Shown piece after piece: positions 23,983-32,290 of a DNA stretch of 64,000 bases. Positions within the stretch are counted from its first letter, which is position 1. Each line of letters starts with the position of its first letter. Position numbers and translations under genes: made by a program. The DNA comes from Leptolyngbya sp. NIES-2104 (GTDB lineage: Bacteria > Cyanobacteriota > Cyanobacteriia > Leptolyngbyales > Leptolyngbyaceae): NCBI RefSeq assembly GCF_001485215.1, contig NZ_BBWW01000001.1, forward strand, positions 5,332,001-5,396,000. The letters run 5' to 3'. The notes below the pieces were generated by a model. The model ran no database searches. It saw only the letters and a program-made list of their open reading frames with translations, and was not told the origin of the DNA.

Positions 23983-24191
23983 TTTTGTTCCACTTCAAAG
24001 TTCGACCAGTATTTGAGAAAAGTTGCAATGAGTTCCGGAGATAGATAAATCTGATTACGCTCAATTTTATTTTGTTCAAATAGTTCAATCACAGAAAGTA
24101 ACAAACATGGCTTATGAGGAGCAACACCATGAGCATTATCAACCCTGAGTTTCGTGAACTTGTAGGTGTAAAAGTTTAGATCTTTGTTCAT
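23983..24191 (-). pseudogene. N-terminal fragment of the IS-interrupted sulfur-binding-domain HNH endonuclease
   Basis: ATG 24191 has GAGAGGAG upstream and reads MNKDLNFYTYKFTKLRVDNA, HGVAPHKPCLLLSVIELFEQ, NKIERNQIYLSPELIATFLKYW and on, the start of the sulfur-binding domain. The frame runs into the IS and stops at 23964. It matches the start of the paralogue at 24223 along its length. Confidence 0.82.
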
Positions 24192-24222
24192 ATACACTGC
24201 TCCTCTCAAGATAAATCTATGT

Positions 24223-24729
24223 TTAGTGATGCCCTAGAACTTGTATTAGCTGCTCAACTTGGTCAAGTTTGTTATAGAACCATCTGTGAATGAGGATAGT
24301 AGTTAAGCTAACTCTTGAAGCTGGCTCTTGTAGTAATTCAAATAGTGCATCATCGATCTGAGCGTATTTAACCGCCTGCTTCACTTCCTGAAAGGTCTTA
24401 AGCTTTATCTTAGATGTGATAATCTTTCTAATTCCTGGGTTTGGTGTTAGATGCCAGAATTTGTCGCCTTGCAAATGAAAGTAAGGTCTAGATATGTCTG
24501 GATTATGACGTTCTGAACCTAAATAGCTCCAAACCTGTAAGAAAGTTTCAATCAAGTTAGAAGACAGAAAGATTTGATTTCGTTTGATTGTGCCTGTTCT
24601 GATTAGTTCAATGACAGTCAGAACTAAGATGGGCTTGTGAGGCGCGATACCATGAGCGCGATCGACTCGTAACCGTGAGAATCGAATCGAGTAATATTGC
24701 AACTGATCTAAGTGATCAAAAGTAGCCAT
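24223..24729 (-). CDS. Stand-alone sulfur-binding-domain protein, paralogue without the HNH domain
   Basis: The 168-residue product covers the complete sulfur-binding domain (RFSRLRVDRAHGIAPHKPIL, NQIFLSSNLIETFLQVWSYL, RPYFHLQGDKFWHLTPNPGI, YAQIDDALFELLQEPASRVS) and then stops after IHRWFYNKLDQVEQLIQVLG, with no nuclease. It lies 32 bp upstream of the start of the interrupted paralogue. It may be a tandem duplicate that lost its HNH half, or a reader of phosphorothioated DNA acting with a separate nuclease. Sequence identity to the neighbour indicates duplication; the functional reading is inference. Confidence 0.7.
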   Translation of the reverse strand: MATFDHLDQLQYYSIRFSRLRVDRAHGIAPHKPILVLTVIELIRTGTIKRNQIFLSSNLIETFLQVWSYLGSERHNPDISRPYFHLQGDKFWHLTPNPGIRKIITSKIKLKTFQEVKQAVKYAQIDDALFELLQEPASRVSLTTILIHRWFYNKLDQVEQLIQVLGHH

Positions 24730-24732
24730 ACA

Positions 24733-25191
24733 TCACTCAAAAAACATATTGAAATTGATGTCCTCGTTGTCCTGTTCAAGTTTAGTTTTACTTAGAATCA
24801 ATAGAATTTGCTTTGTGTAATTTTCAGCCCCAAACAATTCATTTTTTAGAATTCTAAAGCCTGCATTTGCATATTCTTCAAACACTCTAAGCCGCAGATC
24901 CTCATATTCTTCAGTTGAAGCAAGAGTCTTTGGATCTGCTGTTGCTGTAATTGCGAGTAAGTTGATTACAGACTCGTAGCCTCTTGTAAAGAACTGCTCT
25001 TGTGGAATTGGATCAGGCTCTTTTAAGGAAATTTTCTCTAGAGGTTCACGTTTCTTACGCTTCGCACCCAATACAGCCGCAAAAGTCACAATATCAGCAT
25101 AAGTTTGAAAAGGCGAATTAGGCGTTACAGAGTTCTTTAGAGATCGAACAAACTCCGCTTTATCTTTTGCAACTCTAACTCTACCTTTCAT
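24733..25191 (-). CDS. Dnd system-associated protein 4
   Basis: The 152-residue protein has the conserved pattern of the phosphorothioation-associated family 4: RVAKDKAEFVRSLKNS, FQTYADIVTFAAVLGAKRKK, DPIPQEQFFTRGYESVINLL and EEYEDLRLRVFEEYANAGFR. Its biochemical role is not known to me; genes of the family cluster with dnd modification and restriction genes. The stop lies 3 bp from the start of the sulfur-binding paralogue, so they form one transcript. With the restriction genes to its right it marks the island as phosphorothioation-linked. Confidence 0.75.
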   Translation of the reverse strand: MKGRVRVAKDKAEFVRSLKNSVTPNSPFQTYADIVTFAAVLGAKRKKREPLEKISLKEPDPIPQEQFFTRGYESVINLLAITATADPKTLASTEEYEDLRLRVFEEYANAGFRILKNELFGAENYTKQILLILSKTKLEQDNEDINFNMFFE

Positions 25192-25294
25192 GAATTAACG
25201 ATCGCACAATAGCGTTTATTTTAAATCCCTCTGGAAATTCTGAACATTCTTTATCAGATGAACAATCGCACAAACTCCCTCAAGTTCGATCGCA

Positions 25295-26164
25295 CTATCC
25301 CTTCCGCCCAAATCGATCGACTAACTCCTCCCGCGACAACCGAATCAATAAAGGCATCGCCTCAGTCACCGGAACCTCTAGCAACGCCTCAACCACGATC
25401 GACAACTCCTCATCCAAATCGCCAAACCGAGTTTCGAGCAAACTCTCGATCGCCCCGCGCCGCTCTTCCTGCCGCCCTTCCTGCCGCCCTTCTTGTCGCC
25501 CTTCTTGTCGCCCTTCTTGCAGAGCTTCCTGATACACTCGACTTCGCTTCAGATCATCTAATCCCAACATAGATTGAATTTCCTCCCGGCTTAACGATGC
25601 GAATTTGTAAACAACGATCGTTTCAACTAAATCAATTATCGCTTGGCTTGAAGCTTCGTCGATCGATTCTTCCTGCGTTCGTTCAATTAATTGCCTCGCC
25701 TGCGTAACAGCCGTTTCTTCTGGCTCAACCACCAGCTTGACAACCCCAACGCTCAAGGGCAACTCTGCCACTGACCCCAATTCATCCAAATAAATCCGTC
25801 TCACTTTTGGGCTATCCACTAGAACCTGATATAGCCTCGATTGATCCGGTTCTGTACTCCGCGTAGGATAAATCAAAACTCCCTGCCAATCGTAAGTATC
25901 TGGATTCTGATCCAAATAGAGAAAAAGTTCAGCAAAAAATCGATGGTGCAGCCGCTGATCTCTCTGCATCTGAATTTCACAAAAATAAGCTGGACGATCG
26001 CACTTGGTCGGCAACAAAACGCCATCGATCCGAAACGCAGTTTGCTTAATTTCAACAGAACGAAACGTATACTCTCTGGCGGTGTCTCCAGATTCTCCAA
26101 TCAGTTCAAAGAAAATGCTGGGCGCAAGTTGGAAGATCCGATAAAACAGGCTATCCGTCTTCAT
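25295..26164 (-). CDS. Rpn/DUF2887-family PD-(D/E)XK nuclease-like protein
   Basis: The first 110 residues (MKTDSLFYRIFQLAPSIFFE, then FRIDGVLLPT, PAYFCEIQMQ with the E-x-Q of a PD-(D/E)XK nuclease) match the DUF2887 group of Rpn-like recombination-promoting nucleases common in cyanobacteria. The C-terminus contains four or five tandem GRQE units, encoded by a short repeat at 25460-25520, which probably varies in number. The start overlaps the end of the SMC-like gene (ATGA). These proteins are widely scattered, so membership in the defence island may be incidental. Confidence 0.75.
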   Translation of the reverse strand: MKTDSLFYRIFQLAPSIFFELIGESGDTAREYTFRSVEIKQTAFRIDGVLLPTKCDRPAYFCEIQMQRDQRLHHRFFAELFLYLDQNPDTYDWQGVLIYPTRSTEPDQSRLYQVLVDSPKVRRIYLDELGSVAELPLSVGVVKLVVEPEETAVTQARQLIERTQEESIDEASSQAIIDLVETIVVYKFASLSREEIQSMLGLDDLKRSRVYQEALQEGRQEGRQEGRQEGRQEERRGAIESLLETRFGDLDEELSIVVEALLEVPVTEAMPLLIRLSREELVDRFGRKG

Positions 26165-28227
26165 CCATCAGCCTCTCGATCGACTTCCAACACCTCCGTA
26201 TACTCAAACTCATTTGGACTCTGCCGCACCAGTGGAAACGTTCTGCCATTTAGCTCGATCAATTCCGATTGACTTTCTGGTTTCGCAGAATTAAACACCA
26301 AAACATATTCCTTGCCAATGTAAGGAGCCATTTCCGTTTCGACCTCACCGCGCCATTGCGTCTTCGTTGCTAACACCACTAACTGATCTGCCAGAGTCGG
26401 AATCAGCCTCGCAATCTGACGACGATAGTTCTCATCCAACGTGCCAAACGGAGAATCCATCACGATCGGGAAACTACTATCTGCCAACCCAAGCAGAGAA
26501 TATTTCTTGCTCCAATAGCGGACGCGATCGATCACACTGCCAATAAAAGAAAGGCTCAAAATTTGGTTCTCCCCAGTCGAGGGAGCGACGACACTCTCGC
26601 CATCCATCAGCGTTTCGATTAGAACCAATTCATAATTTTCGGTGAGTTTTGGCACTTGAGTCTTAAACGAAACCTGTCGAAAAATCTTCCTTACCTTCTC
26701 TTCCAGCTTCTCCCGAAACTTTTGATCCACTCGTCGCCGCACTTCTTCAATTCTGACGATCGCATCTTCAGCCGCCGTAATTTGCCGCTTGATCTGCGCC
26801 TGCTGTTTACTCTTCGCCTTGAGATCTTTGATTTGCTTATTCAGGTTCGCGACTTCTGCATCAATTTCGTTAATATCCCGCGCCGCATTCTCATCTTCTC
26901 GATGCAGTTCAATAATCTTATTTTCAATCTGCTCCAATCGCTGCTCCATACCCTGCACATTCACGTCTTCGCTACCTTTCAACTGTTCTCGAATGTCGTC
27001 AAGCTGCGTTTCTAAAGTCGAGAGATGACGGCGCAAATTCTCAATGCTGGCTTGCTCTTGCTCCACCTCTGCCCAAAACTCAGGAATTTGCCGTTCGATG
27101 CTGCTCACTTCGCCACCCATGCGAATCACCGCCTCTTCGACATCCTGAATCCCAGAGCGATCGAGCCACGATTCCACTTGCTTTCTCGGTTTTGTCCCAG
27201 CTTTCAACGGAGTGCCACAGATACACGATTCCTCTTCGAGCAAATCTTCCACAAACTGCTGCTTGATTCCGGCTGGAAGCTCTCCTCGTTGTCGTAATTC
27301 GTCTGAGAGCGTGCGAAATTGAGCGATCGCATCCGTCAAAAACACGGCGTAGCCTCGCGCTGAAATGGTGCGTCGGAGCTTATCTTCACTCCGGTCTAAC
27401 TGTGCCTGAATCTCCTCAACCTGCTGCTTGAGATCGTCTCGTCGTGCCTGAATCTGTCCAATCTGATCGGAAGCTCGTAATGCTGCACTGGTCTGAGTTT
27501 GCAAATATTTCTGATCTTCCATCTCGATGACAAGCGCCTCTCGCTTGATTTCGAGTTCTGTCCTCTCAGCAAGGAGATCATTTTTAGCTTGAACCAAGCG
27601 TTTTGTCTCAGGATCACCAATTTCTGCGAGTTCTTTATCTAGCGATCGACGCGCCTCTTTCAAATGATGAATCGCACGATCCAAAACTTCCACACTCAGA
27701 AGCGTTTTGATCGCTTTGGCGATTTCTGATTTGTTTTCAGACTTTGCCATTCGATCGATGCGTTCCCCATCAAAGAAGAAGTAACGATGCAGGCTATCTG
27801 GCAAAACCTGTCCAATTTTATCTTCTGGTAGTTCGGGCGGTTTGACCAACTTGTTATTAATTTGCAGCGCCAGTTCGCCCCCTTGTTCTTGCAGATCGGT
27901 TGAATTTGTTTTTTCGACGTAACACGATCGACGAGCACGATAGCGATTGTTGTTATGTTCAAACACCACTTCAACCCAACAATCGACCCGACTGTTTAAT
28001 GCAGTTTCTGCGATCGCTCGTTTGTTAATATGCTGCTCTGGCGATGCAAATGCTCCCGTGTGCTGTCCATACAACACCCAGGTAAACGCATTCAGCAAAG
28101 TCGTTTTCCCTGCACCATTGTTGCCATGAACAACGGTGATACTTCGCCCTAAGAAGTTTGCGAATTCGATTTCGACTTCACCCCAAAACTGGCGGAAATT
28201 GAACAACTTAATCGAGAGTAGCTTCAT
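26161..28227 (-). CDS. SMC/Rad50-like AAA ATPase of the restriction module
   Basis: The 688-residue protein has an N-terminal Walker A (VVHGNNGAGKTTLLNAFTWV), YFFFDGERIDRM (the FDGE motif shared with DndD), two coiled-coil arms around a short CICGTPL turn at about 345 (half a zinc hook), and a C-terminal signature and Walker B region (PSTGENQILSLSFI, FPIVMDSPFGTLDENYRRQI). This is an SMC-like clamp ATPase related to DndD, but it differs from the true dndD fragment at 20760. It is coupled to the 54-residue ORF upstream (ATGA overlap) and to the nuclease-helicase gene, so it probably forms a restriction complex with them. Confidence 0.8.
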   Translation of the reverse strand: MKLLSIKLFNFRQFWGEVEIEFANFLGRSITVVHGNNGAGKTTLLNAFTWVLYGQHTGAFASPEQHINKRAIAETALNSRVDCWVEVVFEHNNNRYRARRSCYVEKTNSTDLQEQGGELALQINNKLVKPPELPEDKIGQVLPDSLHRYFFFDGERIDRMAKSENKSEIAKAIKTLLSVEVLDRAIHHLKEARRSLDKELAEIGDPETKRLVQAKNDLLAERTELEIKREALVIEMEDQKYLQTQTSAALRASDQIGQIQARRDDLKQQVEEIQAQLDRSEDKLRRTISARGYAVFLTDAIAQFRTLSDELRQRGELPAGIKQQFVEDLLEEESCICGTPLKAGTKPRKQVESWLDRSGIQDVEEAVIRMGGEVSSIERQIPEFWAEVEQEQASIENLRRHLSTLETQLDDIREQLKGSEDVNVQGMEQRLEQIENKIIELHREDENAARDINEIDAEVANLNKQIKDLKAKSKQQAQIKRQITAAEDAIVRIEEVRRRVDQKFREKLEEKVRKIFRQVSFKTQVPKLTENYELVLIETLMDGESVVAPSTGENQILSLSFIGSVIDRVRYWSKKYSLLGLADSSFPIVMDSPFGTLDENYRRQIARLIPTLADQLVVLATKTQWRGEVETEMAPYIGKEYVLVFNSAKPESQSELIELNGRTFPLVRQSPNEFEYTEVLEVDREADG

Positions 28228-28388
28228 TCAACCGCGTCCTTAATGATTTTGAGAATGTCTGCTTTAATCCTGGGTCGATCTGAGTGTATGTTCTCTTTCT
28301 CTAGAAGAATCACATCTCGAATAATCTTTTCAACCTCGGCAGGTGCGGTTGTAATCGGCTCTTCAATGTCATTTGTTTCTGCATTCAT
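28224..28388 (-). CDS. Small linker ORF between restriction genes, 54 residues
   Basis: ATG 28388 lies 2 bp after the stop of the helicase gene, and the stop overlaps the ATG of the SMC gene (28224-28227). The product (MNAETNDIEEPITTAPAEVE, KIIRDVILLEKENIHSDRPR, IKADILKIIKDAVE) is acidic and helical, with no known domain. The tight spacing on both sides and the clean coding pattern support it as a real gene, probably a small subunit of the restriction complex. Confidence 0.65.
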   Translation of the reverse strand: MNAETNDIEEPITTAPAEVEKIIRDVILLEKENIHSDRPRIKADILKIIKDAVE

Positions 28389-28390
28389 GA

Positions 28391-30484
28391 TCAAAGCTCT
28401 AACAATTGATACTTTTCTTGCAAAGGTAGCAGTATTTTTCTGGCTTGTCCGCTATTGATGGCTAAATCCGCGAATTCAATAAACCGCCGTAACTCTTTTC
28501 GGAGCAGCGATCGCTCTGTGCTCCAAGATTCCCGACCCAAATCAGGCGGAATCACAATCATGTCAAACAGTTCTGCTCTTTCCTTGCCTGGACTCGGACG
28601 CAGAATCCGCCCTCGACGCTGAATGAATTGTCGAGGATTGCTACTGCTTGCCAAAATCACTGCCGACCGAATCGCCGGAATATCGACCCCTTCATCCAAA
28701 CAACGAATCGCAACCAACCCTTGCAAGCTCCCCTGAGCGAATTGTTGTCGAAGCTCCTCCCGCTCAACCAATGTTGTTTCTGCCGTGTAAGGTTTCACAC
28801 GATACCCCAATTCATCTAGTAAAGCTGTCACAGCTTCAAGGTGACGAGTACTTTCTTGTGTCACCTCATCTTCCACCGAACCATCTCCACAGTAAAACAG
28901 AGTATGTCGCGTCTGAAGACGATTCATCATCAGCGATCGTAAAGCCTCTAACTTATTCGCTGCTCCTCCCACGAGTCGAGCGCGTTGCATCAGTAAAGCC
29001 GTCAATGCCTCGTTTTCGTTGATGTCACCTCCCATTGCGATCGCTCGACCAATTTTACTGCTGAGTTCGGCATACTGATCGATCTCCGATCCCGTCAACT
29101 CCACCAAAATTGGATAGTAAACATAGGGAACTAATGCCTTAGCTGCGATCGCATCTTTGAGCGTAAACTCCGGCTCCAATACAGAACCAAAATAATCAAA
29201 TAGCCGTTCACTCCCTTGTTCATCAAAATATCGTTCTGGCGTTGCAGAAAGTGCTAACCGTAAAGGAATTGCTTGAGGCAAGCTCGCCTCCAAACGAGTT
29301 GCTCCTAGATTATGCGCCTCATCACCGATAATCAGCGATCGCTTGGGGAAGAACTGAAGCTGAGACTGAAAACTCTCTCGAATCAAGGTTGCATTCGTGG
29401 TGATCACACTCATAAACGGTCGGTTGCCAGAATGCACAGCGAGTAACTGAGATTGCAATTCTCCTTGCCAATTTTGCGCTGTCTCAAACGCCAAAATTGG
29501 CTCCAACCCGAATTTTCTCGCCTCTTGTGCCCATTGAGTGACCAGATGACGGTAAGGACAGACGATCAACAATCCTTGAAGGGGCTTATTTTGTTGAAAA
29601 CTCTTGCGGTAAAGTTCAGCCGCGATCGCGAGTGCAGTAATCGTCTTGCCACTCCCAGTCGCCATCTTCAAAGTGCCACATCCTTGATTCGCAAACCAAT
29701 TGTCGATCGCTTGTCGTTGATAAGAACGAAGCGTTAACCCACTTGGAAGCAAAGGATATAAAGACGGAGTAACAGAATACTTAGCGCTTGGCTCTCGTAC
29801 TCCCGTCGGCATTCGTTCAGAACAAAGCTTGAGTAGTGATCGCTTTGCCGCCTCTGGAAACTCCAACACTTCGAGATTGAGCGTTTTGTTGTCCCAAAGT
29901 CGCTGGAAATCGTCAATTTTCTCAGCAATCCGCTCATCGTCGCCAACTCGCCACGAGCGAAACACATCAATACATTCAAAGTTATTCCTCAATGCACTCA
30001 CGCTCTCATTCGCAGAACCTGAAAACACAACGGTATTTCCCGCTCGATCGACAAATACGCCCAACTTCTCGTGATAAATTCCTTGCTCAAGGTTTCGATG
30101 AACTGCAAGCTTGATTTCTAGCAAGCCATGTCTCAATAACCAAGCAAGACAAGCAAGGCGATCCAAAATCACCTGCTCAAAATCTTGCTCCAACTCTCGT
30201 GATAACGCCTCTGCGATCACTTGCTCCCGCTGCTTCAACCCTTGCTGAATCGCATCAATATCTTCAGCTGAGAGATGGGGTGAAGCCACGAGTCGCATTC
30301 GCCCTTGAGACTGAATAAACGCTTGGAGTCCTTGTGCCGCAGCCGTCAACGCACTACTGGAAAAGAACCCTACAGCCCGACTATAAGTGACGGACTGCTG
30401 AAAGCAAGGAATGTAGAAATCCTGAACGAGATCTGCGCGATCGGTGCGATATTGATTCCGAAGCTTCAGTTCCTTTAAGCTCAC
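28391..30484 (-). CDS. Phosphorothioation-linked restriction protein: PLD nuclease plus DEAD/DEAH helicase
   Basis: The 697-residue protein starts with a phospholipase-D-type nuclease half: RAVGFFSSSALTAAAQGLQA, RMRLVASPHLS, and IYHEKLGVFVDRAGNTVVFSGSANES (H-x-K ... N, one HKD). Then a superfamily 2 helicase: TLKMATGSGKTITALAIA (Walker A), LIIGDEAHNLGA (DEAH box), LRLALSATPERYFD, and RQFIQRRGRILRPSPGKERA (motif VI). This architecture and its N-terminus match the family annotated as DNA phosphorothioation system restriction enzyme. It is the first gene of the leftward operon followed by the 54-residue ORF and the SMC ATPase. By itself it would attack unmodified DNA, so it needs either host modification elsewhere or loss of activity. 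Confidence 0.78.
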   Translation of the reverse strand: MSLKELKLRNQYRTDRADLVQDFYIPCFQQSVTYSRAVGFFSSSALTAAAQGLQAFIQSQGRMRLVASPHLSAEDIDAIQQGLKQREQVIAEALSRELEQDFEQVILDRLACLAWLLRHGLLEIKLAVHRNLEQGIYHEKLGVFVDRAGNTVVFSGSANESVSALRNNFECIDVFRSWRVGDDERIAEKIDDFQRLWDNKTLNLEVLEFPEAAKRSLLKLCSERMPTGVREPSAKYSVTPSLYPLLPSGLTLRSYQRQAIDNWFANQGCGTLKMATGSGKTITALAIAAELYRKSFQQNKPLQGLLIVCPYRHLVTQWAQEARKFGLEPILAFETAQNWQGELQSQLLAVHSGNRPFMSVITTNATLIRESFQSQLQFFPKRSLIIGDEAHNLGATRLEASLPQAIPLRLALSATPERYFDEQGSERLFDYFGSVLEPEFTLKDAIAAKALVPYVYYPILVELTGSEIDQYAELSSKIGRAIAMGGDINENEALTALLMQRARLVGGAANKLEALRSLMMNRLQTRHTLFYCGDGSVEDEVTQESTRHLEAVTALLDELGYRVKPYTAETTLVEREELRQQFAQGSLQGLVAIRCLDEGVDIPAIRSAVILASSSNPRQFIQRRGRILRPSPGKERAELFDMIVIPPDLGRESWSTERSLLRKELRRFIEFADLAINSGQARKILLPLQEKYQLLEL

Positions 30485-30676
30485 AACTTCGCCCAGCTAT
30501 CACCGATCTGAGTTTAGCCTCTCCTACAAGAATCACGCTTGCTAATTCAACTGATTAATCAAATCTGCTGCGATTTTAGACGTGTGATTCAGAATCCGAC
30601 GACTCCGTTTTAATCGCAACGAAGTCGCCGTTACTACTTTTACTGCTCAGTCTCAGTTGATTGGGCACTTCCTAAT

Positions 30677-31924
30677 TCAAATGATGGCACTTGGATGTGA
30701 GCGTTGCCTTTGGCTCACGCGAAGCGTGTCCGAACCAGCATAATGCTCCTCAATCACCGCCACCGAAGTTCCACACCAATCCGCAACGCGACGCGAGGGC
30801 ACACCACTTTCCAGACAGAGCGTGATGAACGTGTGCCGACAGTTGTATTGGGGCAAATACTGCCGCACCTTCCCTTCTGCAACCAAGCGCTCAAGGATCG
30901 GCTTCCAAACCCGATTTAAGAAGTTATGCGTGTGCAACTCTTTGCCATTCTTAGCTGGAAAGACCAACATTTCTGGATGACAGTCTTCGGGTCGAATCGC
31001 CTTGAATAGCGTCCTCAACTCTTCGTTAATCGGGAAGTAACGAGGTGCATGGGTTTTGGTATCCTTCCGAATGCGAACATCGGTCGGCATGGCATCACAG
31101 ATGTAGATGCGATTTTTTTCGACGTGCTTCCATTTGAGTGCGATCGCTTCTTCCGGTCGGCAGCCTGTGTGAAGCAGAAACTTCACGTAGGGAGCATAAA
31201 AGGAATGACGCACAGGAGTGAATTTCGGGCAATAGGTGTCGTTGTCAAAGGCGGCAATGATCGCTGCGACGCATTCTTTGGAAAACGGCTTCCGCGACAC
31301 TCGACTCGCTTTGCGGCTCTTCGTCTTGATTTCAGCAACCAACTCTTTGAACGGGTTCTCGCTCACCAACTTCTTCCGAATGCCCCAATCACAGCAGGCG
31401 CTTAGTTGCTTGAGAGTCCGTTTTGCCATCTCCGCAGCATACTTACTAAGCAAGTGGGATTGAACTGCGGTAGCTTCGCTCCACGTAGTGCCCGCATCTT
31501 CTAAAAACGGCTTCGGGAATTTCTGAATCCGCTTCTCAATTTTGCCGTAATCTCGAACAATCGTGCTTTTCTCCAAATGCTCTCGCTGAAACTCGGTGTA
31601 CTTGTCCCACAACTCAGCAAGGCAGGTCTTGGGTGGTGTTGGAATTGGTGTACAAATTGGTGTACTGGCAGTTGCCACGCTGAGCGCAGTTTGCGGCTTA
31701 TACCGCTCTAGCGTCGGATCAAAGCGCTCGTAGATGATGTCCGATTCAATCTGCTTTGCCTTTGCCTCAGCAATCCGTCGATTCGCGATCGTGTCGGTCA
31801 GTCCTAGCGAGATGTAATGCCGTTTGCCTGCGTAGCTAAAACGAAGCTGTAACCAATCTTTGGAAACGATAATGGCCACAGATCCTTTGCGATTGCGATC
31901 TTTCGGCTGTTTTCTGGCTTGCAT
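30677..31924 (-). CDS. Tyrosine recombinase beside the tRNA-Met fragment
   Basis: The 415-residue integrase has an N-terminal arm-binding domain (KRHYISLGLTDTIANRRIAE, KAKQIESDIIYERFDPTLER) nearly the same as in the integrase at 18777, then a core-binding domain (YTEFQREHLEKSTIVRDYGK) and a catalytic domain: HTGCRPEEAIALKWKHV (Arg I), DTKTHAPRYF (Lys), YNCRHTFITL (Arg II) and SVAVIEEHYAG (Tyr). Its start lies 187 bp from the 44-bp tRNA-Met 3' fragment at 32111. The core and catalytic domains also resemble the integrase at 47422, which serves the same tRNA. It probably inserted the defence island (region C). Confidence 0.87.
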   Translation of the reverse strand: MQARKQPKDRNRKGSVAIIVSKDWLQLRFSYAGKRHYISLGLTDTIANRRIAEAKAKQIESDIIYERFDPTLERYKPQTALSVATASTPICTPIPTPPKTCLAELWDKYTEFQREHLEKSTIVRDYGKIEKRIQKFPKPFLEDAGTTWSEATAVQSHLLSKYAAEMAKRTLKQLSACCDWGIRKKLVSENPFKELVAEIKTKSRKASRVSRKPFSKECVAAIIAAFDNDTYCPKFTPVRHSFYAPYVKFLLHTGCRPEEAIALKWKHVEKNRIYICDAMPTDVRIRKDTKTHAPRYFPINEELRTLFKAIRPEDCHPEMLVFPAKNGKELHTHNFLNRVWKPILERLVAEGKVRQYLPQYNCRHTFITLCLESGVPSRRVADWCGTSVAVIEEHYAGSDTLRVSQRQRSHPSAII

Positions 31925-32023
31925 GGTGGTTTCTCCTAAATAACAGAGTTAACACCCCTTACAGTCCAAGGTAAAGCTGAAGTCTTGGGAACGGCTGAAA
32001 ATCCGTACACCATTTGTACACCA
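31646..32023. repeat. Paired GTACACCA sites in and upstream of the integrase gene
   Basis: GTACACCA occurs at 32005-32012 and 32016-32023 (11 bp apart) upstream of the integrase at 30677. A pair in the opposite written sense (TGGTGTAC) occurs at 31646-31653 and 31658-31665 inside its first codons. The unit resembles the ACACCAAT pair next to the related integrase A. Candidate arm-binding sites. Confidence 0.5.
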
Positions 32024-32110
32024 GTTTTCGCTCCAAAAACGTCCAACGTGAAATTGGAGAAATCCTCGAAAGAACCTCTCCAATCCCTTTCTAGAGCTTG
32101 ATTTCTCCTA

Positions 32111-32154
32111 TGGCTCAGGCGAGATTTGAACTTGCGACCTTGGGCTTATGAGTT
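32111..32154. repeat. Left 44-bp attachment core (tRNA-Met 3' half)
   Basis: Bases 32111-32154 are identical to 48387-48430 and correspond to the 3' half of tRNA-Met from the anticodon loop to the discriminator. The 5' half of the tRNA is missing here, so this is a recombination core and not a gene. It marks the boundary between regions C and B. Confidence 0.9.
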
Positions 32155-32179
32155 CTTATACCAAGTCCGCACGTAGAAG

Positions 32180-32290
32180 TTACAAAAATAGCGGTGCTAA
32201 CGCCAAAATGATCAGCACAAACACTGCTATTAACGAAAGTGCGATCGCACATCCAACCACAACTAAAAAATCTCTTTGAGCGTTATTCAT
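32180..32290 (-). CDS. 36-residue single-helix membrane peptide
   Basis: ATG 32290 overlaps the stop of the preceding gene (ATGA). The product is one transmembrane helix after a short polar head: MNNAQRDFLVVVGCAIALSL followed by IAVFVLIILALAPLFL. It is the last gene of the leftward block, next to the attachment site. Size and position would fit a holin-like or minor virion membrane peptide; this is speculative. Confidence 0.6.
   Translation of the reverse strand: MNNAQRDFLVVVGCAIALSLIAVFVLIILALAPLFL

Noticed and set aside
26161-28227. Calling the SMC-like gene dndD
   Set aside because: It shares the FDGE motif and layout, but the fragment at 20760 matches DndD better and this gene is coupled to restriction genes, so a separate SMC-type partner is more likely.
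20226-30676. A third tRNA-Met core marking the left end of the defence island
   Set aside because: I looked for the characteristic parts of the 44-bp core and found none; the only similar text is the T-arm of the tRNA-Pro and an unrelated coding stretch near 24106.
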